Below, piece by piece: positions 1-5,134 of a DNA stretch of 5,134 nucleotides (its first letter is position 1; the number at the start of each line of letters is the position of its first letter). The notes beneath the pieces were generated by a model. The model saw only the letters and a list, made by a program, of their open reading frames with translations. It was not told the origin of the DNA and made no database searches. Location of the stretch: contig DFKT01000073.1 of the NCBI GenBank assembly GCA_002373595.1, forward strand, positions 1 to 5,134, in the 5' to 3' direction. The translations under genes were made by a program, and so were the position numbers. This DNA is from Lachnospiraceae bacterium UBA3638 (lineage in GTDB: Bacteria > Bacillota > Clostridia > Lachnospirales > Lachnospiraceae).

Positions 1-2
1 GG

Positions 3-536
3 CGGCTCATGGAGTCCGCAACAGCCTACATACATTTTTATATCGATGATCAAAAGTTTGATGGCAAAAGAAGTAGCATTTGGCTATACCCAGAAAAAGC
101 ATTAGAGGTTATAAAGCATTTTGGTGGGATAATTACGCCTGACTTTTCAACCAACGCTGATTTTCCTGATCCAATAAAGCGATACAACACTTATCGTATG
201 CGAGCCTTCGGATATTGGGTGTCAGGATTTGGGATTCCCGTCACAAACAATGTCCGTTGGGGAACCTTTGAAACCTGGGCATATTGCTTTGATGGTATTC
301 CTAAACACAGCATGATTGCAATAGGAACCGTTGCAAGTAGTTTAAAACATTTGTATGCCAGAGCCGATTTTGAAACAGGGTTATATAAGCTGGTCGAAGT
401 CATCGAGCCAAGCATTATCATTGTATACGGGTCAGACCACTATCCGTTCTTTGACAAACTGAAACAGCAAGGCATAAAGATCATAGTTTTTCCAAGCAAA
501 ACTCGGGAAGCATTCGCAAGGAGGGAAAAGCTATGA
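3..536 (+). CDS. DUF4417 domain protein, 5' end cut by the window
   Basis: The reading frame is open to the left edge (codons CGG and CTC precede the ATG at 9), so the true start is probably outside; the ATG at 9 has no well-placed ribosome binding site. I recognise the DUF4417 family from its conserved blocks, numbered from that ATG: FYIDDQKFDG at about 10-19, ITPDFS at 42-47, YNTYRMRAFGYW at about 59-70, NVRWGTFETWAYCFDGIP at about 81-98, AIGTV at about 104-108 and IIIVYGS at about 137-143. The family's function is not established. From memory, members occur in clostridial accessory and phage-like DNA, and full-length ones carry extra N-terminal residues missing here. The protein looks soluble, with no signal peptide or membrane span in the visible part. 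Its stop overlaps the next start (ATGA), so it is translationally coupled to the toxin-like gene. The family call is firm; any role is unknown. Confidence 0.85.
   Translation, partial: RLMESATAYIHFYIDDQKFDGKRSSIWLYPEKALEVIKHFGGIITPDFSTNADFPDPIKRYNTYRMRAFGYWVSGFGIPVTNNVRWGTFETWAYCFDGIPKHSMIAIGTVASSLKHLYARADFETGLYKLVEVIEPSIIIVYGSDHYPFFDKLKQQGIKIIVFPSKTREAFARREKL
518..525 (+). promoter_or_regulatory. Ribosome binding site of the toxin-like gene, inside the DUF4417 gene
   Basis: AAGGAGGG lies 7 bases before the ATG at 533, within the last codons of the DUF4417 gene. It is a near-perfect Shine-Dalgarno match and fixes the start of the 139-residue protein. This argues that the small protein is made on its own and is not the leftover end of a larger fused toxin. 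Confidence 0.8.
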
Positions 537-952
537 GCAAATCAATAAGTAATCACTTCTACAATACAACCGGATTTCGCGCTTGGAACACTTCCATTGT
601 GTGGGAACATATTGCTGTTACACAAGACAACTACGGTGGGACAGATCTTCCTCGTTCGTTTAATGTTGATACTCCTCATGGTACAATGTGGACAAGCAAT
701 AATGCGACAAAACACATGCATGAGGCTATTTTATCAGTTAGAGATTTTCCACTTATGAAGGATACAAATCCAAAGCTTTTTACTCAGTTTATTCTTTATG
801 AGTATTGGAGATCCCTTCAGGTCGCCGTAAAAAACGGAATTCAATATAGACAAAAAATATATTCAGGAAATTGGGAATTCGTTTTCGCTAAACCTCGAAA
901 ACCGGGAGACACCCCCGCTGTGATTCACGCAAAATTTACAGGTTTATCATAG
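533..952 (+). CDS. Small basic protein resembling a detached polymorphic-toxin C-terminal domain
   Basis: 139 residues, no signal peptide, no membrane span. I cannot assign a named family with certainty. The texture resembles C-terminal toxin domains of polymorphic toxins: PHGTMWTSNNATKHM (about 48-62, with His49, Lys60 and His61), a helical stretch KLFTQFILYEYWRSL (81-95), then GNWEFVF (112-118), PR (121-122) and a terminal VIHAKF (130-135, His132). Spaced His/Lys residues followed by a W-E-F strand and a late His are reminiscent of BECR-type (barnase/EndoU/RelE-like) ribonuclease toxins, but this is a guess from pattern. Charge is basic: 15 Lys/Arg against 10 Asp/Glu, plus 6 His. It overlaps the DUF4417 stop by ATGA, and the acidic gene downstream fits an immunity protein. 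The frame upstream is closed by a TGA at 452-454 and shows no toxin-like sequence, so it is not the frameshifted tail of a bigger protein within view. Alternative: an uncharacterised phage accessory protein. Confidence 0.6.
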   Translation: MSKSISNHFYNTTGFRAWNTSIVWEHIAVTQDNYGGTDLPRSFNVDTPHGTMWTSNNATKHMHEAILSVRDFPLMKDTNPKLFTQFILYEYWRSLQVAVKNGIQYRQKIYSGNWEFVFAKPRKPGDTPAVIHAKFTGLS

Positions 953-956
953 GAGG
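951..956 (+). promoter_or_regulatory. Ribosome binding site of the immunity-like gene, overlapping the upstream stop
   Basis: AGGAGG starts inside the TAG stop (950-952) of the toxin-like gene and sits 8 bases before the ATG at 965. This is a consensus Shine-Dalgarno sequence at ideal spacing. It decides the start and suggests strong, coupled expression of the downstream acidic protein. Confidence 0.85.
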
Positions 957-964
957 AAATAAAA

Positions 965-1444
965 ATGAAATATACATTTGACAGGACTACTAAAACATCA
1001 TCTAAATTTGTATCCGAAACATACTTCCCGGCCATTGTGGAGTTTTCTTCTGAAGAACTCAACAATCTCTTTTTGGAGTTTAACAATGGAAGCACGGATA
1101 TGTTGGAATTATCGGTTCACCCGAGCACTCATATTCTTAAAAGAATAACGCTGACGCTTTGCAATCACTTTGAAATCATAAACAAAAAAATCTCAATCCC
1201 TGCAGCGATTGAAGGAGTTTTTCATATCGATGGGCCAGATTCGACAGAGTGTGATTATTTCCAAACAAAAGTTTATTCCAACGGAATAGAGATACTTCTA
1301 TCAAACAAAAAGGGGAAAAATTATCTTCAAAGTGGGAATGTCATAATGTCACTTTCAGAAGATGACACTCTCATAAGTATCTATATAATCAATCTATCTC
1401 CCGAACAGGTAGAACATGTAAAAGACGAATTACTGTCAGATTGA
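965..1444 (+). CDS. Acidic hypothetical protein, candidate immunity protein for the upstream toxin-like gene
   Basis: 159 residues, soluble, no signal peptide or membrane segment, not assignable to a named family with confidence. It is acidic (23 Asp/Glu against 13 Lys/Arg), the reverse of the basic protein before it, as is common for immunity proteins that mask a nucleic-acid-binding toxin. Visible parts: an N-terminal region to about 40, a likely beta-rich middle (LELSVHPSTHILKRITLTL at 47-65; ECDYFQTKVYSNGIEILLSN at 95-114), and a SGNVIMSLSEDD turn (123-134) leading to a strand and a final helix SPEQVEHVKDELL. I have a weak memory of similar proteins next to polymorphic toxins but cannot confirm it. 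It lies 12 bases after the toxin-like stop, with a consensus ribosome binding site. It appears to be the last gene of the operon, because the next gene runs the opposite way. Immunity function is inferred from order, size and charge. Confidence 0.65.
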   Translation: MKYTFDRTTKTSSKFVSETYFPAIVEFSSEELNNLFLEFNNGSTDMLELSVHPSTHILKRITLTLCNHFEIINKKISIPAAIEGVFHIDGPDSTECDYFQTKVYSNGIEILLSNKKGKNYLQSGNVIMSLSEDDTLISIYIINLSPEQVEHVKDELLSD

Positions 1445-1490
1445 CCAATATCCGTCTAGAAATATACCTAACCTATATATGAGAACAATG
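1445..1490. other. Short convergent gap between the accessory operon and the cyclase gene
   Basis: These 46 bases separate two convergent stops (TGA 1442-1444 on +, TAG read from 1493-1491 on -). The stretch is AT-rich, with no clear stem followed by a T run on either strand, so I cannot call an intrinsic terminator. No tRNA end or obvious direct repeat that would mark an attachment site is visible. It is the point where base composition appears to change. Confidence 0.4.
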
Positions 1491-3131
1491 CTACTTTTTC
1501 AATTCCTTCAATGCTGTTTTGTTTTCGTACATATTGTGATCGGCGCGTTCGAATACCAGCGCAGTCTTTTCGTCTTTATAATGTTTGGACATGCCGCAGG
1601 CGATCACGATGCCGCCGTCATTAAGAGCTTCTTCGTTGTGCTCCTTCATCCTGTCAAGAAGTTCGTCGATATGCGCAAAATCTTCACCGGTCGCAACGAC
1701 TGCGAATTCGTCTCCTCCGACTCTGAATACGGGGCTCTTCTTAAATATGTCGCAGATGATCTTACATGCGTCGCATATGTACTTGTCTCCGGCATTGTGA
1801 CCTTCGGTATCATTTACGCTTTTAAGATCGTTCAGATCAAATATCACGACAGCGAAGTCGGGAACAACCTTTTCGGCGATGAGCTTATCCAGATGTGCTT
1901 CCTCATCAAGGTATGCATGCTTATTCTTAACGCCTGTGAGTGCATCAATATTGGCAAGGTTCTGTGCCTGAGCAAGGCGTCTCTCGTTATCCTTCTCCTG
2001 TCTGACGATAAGGTCGTAATCACTTATACCGACAATAAGCCTCTTTACTTCATTCTCCTCAACCATAGCAGCTCTGGTCTGGACATATACAGGTCTGCCG
2101 CCCATGACGATCCTGTATGTCATAGCAAATCTGTCGCTGTTTTCAACCTCATTAAGGATATGCTCCTTGGTGAAACGGGAGCGAAACTTCTCCAGATCTT
2201 CAGGATATACAATACTCTCTCCCTTCCTTACCGTCTCGTTAAAGAAATCCTCACCTTCCTTCGCAAGATCGTAGGCATCGAAGCTCTCGTTTGAACTGAA
2301 TACACGAAATTTGTCAGTCTCCGGGTCAACAACATATACAGCGAGGAAAGTACCTGCGAGTGCATTGATCCGTCCGTATGCGACCTCCTCATCATGCATC
2401 TTCTCAGCAAGTCTTCGCTCCTCATCGACTCTTATCGCCTCAGCCAGTTTCTTCCTGTATTCCTCTTTCTCATCTCCTATTACTATCGCACGCAGGAGGC
2501 AAGTGCCAAGCATATATGCAATTGAGTATACCGGCAGATAGGGAAACCAAATCTGTATAGTGAGGAACGTGGCCATGATAAGTCCGAAGAAAGCCAGCGT
2601 CCTCTGTCTCTTTCTGATATCCTCGGGAGCCTTTTTCCGAAGCATGGATATGATCGCATGAACAGATATCACGTAAAGAACAAATATCTGCGCCGCCAAT
2701 ATGACATATCTGGCAGGGAGAGCTTTGTAAACACATTCATGATCGACCGTAAAGAGAACGGGCACAAAGATATTGACCGCAGAAAGGATCGTTACCGCAA
2801 CAGCTATAATGCTTCCCCCGGCAGAAAGGAATTTGTTATAGAGTTCATCTTCTCCAAGATATACAACGACATACCTCGTCCAATAGAAGACGCCGACTGC
2901 CATCGCAATGAAATAAAAAGAAGTATCAACGAAGAGAAGGCATGATAATTTACGCGCCTCTATAATGCCCCAGAAGATATCCGTGACATAATAGATCATA
3001 ACGGAAAAGAGGAACTTTCTGTACACCTTCCACGCACGGTTATCAAAAGCTCCGCTTCTGTTAAGTATTATATCCTGATTCTCGATCAGGAGGATCATGA
3101 GTGCAAGTATGCCTATCGCAGAATAATACAT
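1491..3131 (-). CDS. Membrane-bound PAS-GGDEF diguanylate cyclase
   Basis: Makes the second messenger cyclic di-GMP from two GTP. Numbered from the ATG at 3131 (546 residues): about seven membrane spans (roughly 3-22, 40-57, 68-90, 105-128, 140-163, 177-196, 199-218), a charged likely coiled coil (221-250), a PAS-like sensor region (253-375) and a C-terminal GGDEF domain (about 395-546). The active site is intact: IFDLNDLKSVND with metal-binding Asp at about 432, the EGHNAGD block, and RVGGDEF with GGDEF at 472-476 (bases 1704-1718). The inhibitory RxxD I-site expected just before GGDEF is absent (FKKS occupies that place), so product inhibition through this site is unlikely. A GTG at 3140 is in frame, but GGAAGGTG (3138-3145) would then abut or include the start; that sequence is well placed for the ATG at 3131, so I chose the ATG. 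It diverges from the hydrolase gene. The signal sensed by the membrane part is unknown. Confidence 0.93.
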   Translation of the reverse strand: MYYSAIGILALMILLIENQDIILNRSGAFDNRAWKVYRKFLFSVMIYYVTDIFWGIIEARKLSCLLFVDTSFYFIAMAVGVFYWTRYVVVYLGEDELYNKFLSAGGSIIAVAVTILSAVNIFVPVLFTVDHECVYKALPARYVILAAQIFVLYVISVHAIISMLRKKAPEDIRKRQRTLAFFGLIMATFLTIQIWFPYLPVYSIAYMLGTCLLRAIVIGDEKEEYRKKLAEAIRVDEERRLAEKMHDEEVAYGRINALAGTFLAVYVVDPETDKFRVFSSNESFDAYDLAKEGEDFFNETVRKGESIVYPEDLEKFRSRFTKEHILNEVENSDRFAMTYRIVMGGRPVYVQTRAAMVEENEVKRLIVGISDYDLIVRQEKDNERRLAQAQNLANIDALTGVKNKHAYLDEEAHLDKLIAEKVVPDFAVVIFDLNDLKSVNDTEGHNAGDKYICDACKIICDIFKKSPVFRVGGDEFAVVATGEDFAHIDELLDRMKEHNEEALNDGGIVIACGMSKHYKDEKTALVFERADHNMYENKTALKELKK

Positions 3132-3137
3132 CTCATA

Positions 3138-3145
3138 CACCTTCC
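3138..3145 (-). promoter_or_regulatory. Ribosome binding site deciding the cyclase start
   Basis: On the minus strand GGAAGGTG is followed after 6 bases by ATG at 3131. The last three bases of this motif are themselves an in-frame GTG (3140-3138). Using that GTG would leave no spacing for the Shine-Dalgarno sequence, so the ATG nine bases on is the better start. Confidence 0.6.
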
Positions 3146-3165
3146 GTTTACGCGAAATATAGAAT

Positions 3166-3194
3166 ATTTTACCATATTTATGCCCATTTGTGGA
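3166..3194 (-). promoter_or_regulatory. Possible sigma-A type promoter of the cyclase gene
   Basis: Reading the minus strand, TCCACA (3194-3189, 4 of 6 to TTGACA) is followed after 17 bases by TAAAAT (3171-3166, 5 of 6 to TATAAT). A TG one base before the -10 (TGG-TAAAAT) makes it an extended -10. Transcription would start near 3159, about 28 bases before the chosen ATG. Judged by eye only. Confidence 0.4.
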
Positions 3195-3214
3195 ATATGA
3201 GGATAAGATATGCT
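3188..3214 (+). promoter_or_regulatory. Weak candidate promoter for the serine hydrolase gene
   Basis: TTGTGG (3188-3193) and TATGCT (3209-3214) are separated by 15 bases, shorter than ideal; TGCTAA at 3211-3216 would give 17 bases but fits the consensus less well. A promoter must lie in or near this 107-base divergent gap because the neighbouring gene runs the other way, but its exact position is uncertain. The -35 overlaps the candidate -35 of the divergent cyclase promoter, so the two could compete. Confidence 0.3.
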
Positions 3215-3226
3215 AAACTAAAAAGC

Positions 3227-3230
3227 GAGG
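3227..3230 (+). promoter_or_regulatory. Ribosome binding site deciding the hydrolase start
   Basis: GAGG (within AAAAGCGAGG) lies 8 bases before the ATG at 3239. This supports a start at MSEKVLKIEK. In-frame upstream codons reaching back to 3101 would overlap the cyclase start region and encode no family-like sequence. Confidence 0.65.
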
Positions 3231-3238
3231 TAAAAAAC

Positions 3239-4729
3239 ATGTCCGAGAAAGTCTTAAAGATCGAAAAATGCTGTCCGGAGGATGTCGGTATCCCCTCGGA
3301 AAGGCTAATGAATATGATGGATCACCTTGACGCAAAGGGTGTGCCCATGCACAGCCTGCTCATCATGCGTCACGGAAAACTTGCCTGCGAGTGCTATTAT
3401 GCCCCTTTCAAGAGATCCGATACACATAGGATGTTCTCTGTAAGCAAGACTTTAACCGCTATAGGCATAGGTCTCCTCGAAGCCGACCGCAAGATAAAGC
3501 TCGAAGATCATATCTGCGATTATTTCCCTGAATATGTTGATAAAAACACTCATCCATGGATCAGGGAAACTACCATCCTTGATATGCTGACGATGCGGAC
3601 ATGTCACGCCTCCACGACATACAAGATCAATATGAAGGACGATTGGGTAAAAAGCTTTTTCACTGTCGCTCCAACACATCCTTCGGGCAGATATTTCCAC
3701 TATGATACCTCATCGGCTCATACTCTCTGCGCTCTCGTAGAGAAGATAAGCGGTATGAAACTGATCGATTATATACGCTTTAAAATGCCCGAAATGGGAC
3801 TATCCGATAAAGCATATATGCTTGCTGATCCTTTTGGCGTATCTATCGGTGGAAGCGGTCTTATCGCAACAAGTGAAGATATGCTGCGCTTCGGATATAT
3901 GCTGATGAATAAGGGAAAAGTATGCGGAAAAAGGCTTATCCCTGAGAGTTTCATGAACAAAGCACTCTCTTTCCAGACTCCCACCCTGGTCACGGGACCT
4001 GTCCCCAGTGAGCAGTGCGGATATGGGTATATGACGTGGATCGGCGAAAAGGGAAATCCCGTATGCTACGGTATGGGGGGACAGCTCATAATCCTTCTTC
4101 CGGAGCAGGATATGATAGTCGTGACCACAGCTGACACGCAGGAGATAAGCGGCGGCAATCAGCTGATCTACGACGCTCTATACAATCTCGTGCTGCCGTA
4201 TATAACGGATGATGCGATCCCTTACGGCGAAGCCAAAGCCACACAGTTTAAAGAATATACCGCGGATCTGGCAGTTCGGCCTCTCACCAAAGAAAACTCT
4301 GCAGTTCCTTCGTTGGCTGCATCCGCAAAGCCTTCTTACAGATCAAAACTCGCATCGGATATATCCGGTAAGGTATATTCCTTTGCAGATAACTCTCAGG
4401 GCTTTAAGGATATGGCACTTACATTCGAAGAGAATAAAAAATGCGCTCTCCTCTCATTCACACTCGGAGAAGAAAAGCACTCTTTCGAACTCGGCCTCGG
4501 CAGGCTCTGTGAAGGCACTTTCCCGATATACTCCCAGCGCTATGCTGCGAGCGGCATCTGGCTGACTCCCGATATCTTCTATGTCTATGTCCATATCATC
4601 GGCGAATATGTCGGCAGTATAAAATTCGTGCTTTCCTTCAAAGACGGATCGTTAAGCGTCTTTGTCAAAAAGCACGAAGAATCTCTCTTTAATGAATTTA
4701 ACGGACATTTCTACGGAACTGTCGAATGA
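3239..4729 (+). CDS. Serine hydrolase of the class C beta-lactamase / esterase family
   Basis: 496 residues from the ATG at 3239. The N-terminal part (about 12-325) is a penicillin-binding-protein-like serine hydrolase fold. The nucleophile motif S67-V-S-K70 sits in MFSVSKTLTAIGIG, the second motif is Y155-D-T in HYDTSSAHTL (a YxN variant), and the third is G278-M-G-G-Q in place of the usual KTG/HxG. LIMRHGKL at 41-48 is the typical start of the fold, and SGLIATSEDMLRFGYML (206-222) is a hallmark helix of the family. Residues about 365-496 form a separate beta-rich C-terminal region without a recognised name, possibly lipocalin-like as in some relatives. There is no signal peptide or lipobox, so it is probably cytoplasmic. 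Relatives include esterases, peptidases and amide hydrolases; true beta-lactam resistance is not implied and the substrate cannot be read from the sequence. Divergent from the cyclase gene; its stop is one base from the end of atpC. Confidence 0.9.
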   Translation: MSEKVLKIEKCCPEDVGIPSERLMNMMDHLDAKGVPMHSLLIMRHGKLACECYYAPFKRSDTHRMFSVSKTLTAIGIGLLEADRKIKLEDHICDYFPEYVDKNTHPWIRETTILDMLTMRTCHASTTYKINMKDDWVKSFFTVAPTHPSGRYFHYDTSSAHTLCALVEKISGMKLIDYIRFKMPEMGLSDKAYMLADPFGVSIGGSGLIATSEDMLRFGYMLMNKGKVCGKRLIPESFMNKALSFQTPTLVTGPVPSEQCGYGYMTWIGEKGNPVCYGMGGQLIILLPEQDMIVVTTADTQEISGGNQLIYDALYNLVLPYITDDAIPYGEAKATQFKEYTADLAVRPLTKENSAVPSLAASAKPSYRSKLASDISGKVYSFADNSQGFKDMALTFEENKKCALLSFTLGEEKHSFELGLGRLCEGTFPIYSQRYAASGIWLTPDIFYVYVHIIGEYVGSIKFVLSFKDGSLSVFVKKHEESLFNEFNGHFYGTVE

Positions 4730-4730
4730 T

Positions 4731-5134
4731 CTACTGATCTAATGTCTGAGTCTTGTTAGCATTGGAAAGTCTTACCATGGCACGTGCGAGCGATGCCTCG
4801 GACAGTCTGTACTCCTGAATGCTCTGATCCTGGCGAAGCTTTTCCTTGGCTCTCTCAAGGGCGCGCTCTGCTCTCGCTCTGTCTATATCCTCGGGACGCT
4901 CTATCGTATCCACAAGAAGAACTGTCTCGGCATGTGATATATGAACAAATCCTATCCCTGCCACACCATTTATGATCTCCTCTTCACCGTCATCACCTTC
5001 GACAACAGTCTTAACCAATCCCTCCACAGTCGCTATGACCATAGGCTCATGATCCGCAAGTATCTGGAGTTGTCCGTCCTTAGCGGGTATGGTGAGCGAT
5101 ATCGCTTCTCCTTCATAAAACGGTCCGTCGGCCG
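4731..5134 (-). CDS. atpC: F-type ATP synthase epsilon subunit, N-terminus cut by the window edge
   Basis: Part of the central stalk of F1F0 ATP synthase, coupling rotation to catalysis and inhibiting wasteful ATP hydrolysis. The frame is open to the right edge, so about 133 codons are visible and only roughly ten N-terminal residues are missing. An internal ATG at 5042 is not the start, because the preceding codons encode the family's signature DGPFYEGEAISLTIPAKDG and LQILADHEPM. The N-terminal beta-sandwich is followed by a C-terminal helical hairpin beginning ERPEDIDRARAERALERA. IDRARA (bases 4869-4886) matches the I(L)DxxRA ATP-binding motif known in Bacillus-type epsilon subunits. atpC is normally last in the atp operon, so atpD is expected just to the right. 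Its stop faces the hydrolase stop across one base, so any terminator must lie inside the hydrolase gene; I see none that is clear. Confidence 0.95.
   Translation of the reverse strand, partial: ADGPFYEGEAISLTIPAKDGQLQILADHEPMVIATVEGLVKTVVEGDDGEEEIINGVAGIGFVHISHAETVLLVDTIERPEDIDRARAERALERAKEKLRQDQSIQEYRLSEASLARAMVRLSNANKTQTLDQ

Noticed and set aside
191..421. 76-codon open frame on the minus strand
   Set aside because: Antisense to the best conserved blocks of DUF4417; no ribosome binding site or family features.
1479..2294. Long 271-codon open frame on the + strand
   Set aside because: It lies wholly antisense to the cyclase gene, whose GGDEF and PAS motifs are unmistakable. Its translation has no family texture and it lacks a good ribosome binding site.
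2658..2945. 95-codon open frame on the + strand
   Set aside because: Antisense to the membrane-spanning part of the cyclase; strongly charged translation is the expected complement of hydrophobic codons.
3101..3238. 46-residue N-terminal extension of the hydrolase
   Set aside because: It would overlap the start of the divergent cyclase gene, has no family similarity, and the GAGG at 3227-3230 points to the ATG at 3239.
4209..4565. 118-codon open frame on the + strand
   Set aside because: Lies inside the serine hydrolase gene in another frame; low-complexity Ser/Leu/Pro translation typical of a shadow.
4727..4742. GATC-TACT-GATC inverted repeat as a shared terminator
   Set aside because: A four-base arm with no G/C-rich stem and no following T run is too weak to call a terminator.
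5040..5042. Internal ATG as start of the epsilon subunit
   Set aside because: The upstream frame encodes conserved epsilon residues (FYEGEA, LTIPAKDGQL, ADHEP) right to the window edge, so the gene starts beyond it.

Overview
The window reads as a piece of a Firmicutes (Clostridia, probably Lachnospiraceae) chromosome. The evidence is strong AGGAGG-type ribosome binding sites, a multi-span membrane PAS-GGDEF protein of a type I associate with rumen and gut Lachnospiraceae, and an F-type ATP synthase epsilon subunit of Firmicutes style. The assignment rests on protein style only and is not proven.

Left third (about 3-1444, + strand): three tightly packed genes forming one likely operon. They are the C-terminal part of a DUF4417 protein (its start lies left of the window), a 139-residue basic protein, and a 159-residue acidic protein. 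The first two overlap by ATGA. The third has its AGGAGG inside and just after the stop codon of the second. The second resembles the detached C-terminal tip of a polymorphic toxin and the third resembles its immunity partner; this is inferred from layout, charge and motif texture, not from a certain family match. Sampled 60-base lines here are about 33-38% GC, against about 52-58% in sampled lines of the right part, which suggests an acquired accessory segment.

Middle and right (1491-5134): ordinary chromosomal genes. A membrane-bound PAS-GGDEF diguanylate cyclase lies on the minus strand, convergent with the operon. It is divergent from a serine beta-lactamase-related hydrolase on the plus strand, and the 107-bp gap between them (3132-3238) must hold both promoters. 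The hydrolase ends one base from the end of atpC, which runs in from the right on the minus strand and is normally the last gene of the atp operon.

The cyclase, hydrolase and atpC show no sign of a shared pathway. The one candidate unusual system is the DUF4417 / toxin-like / immunity-like cassette. No tRNA, rRNA, CRISPR array, insertion sequence or clear intrinsic terminator was seen, and no gene-free stretch exceeds about 110 bases.
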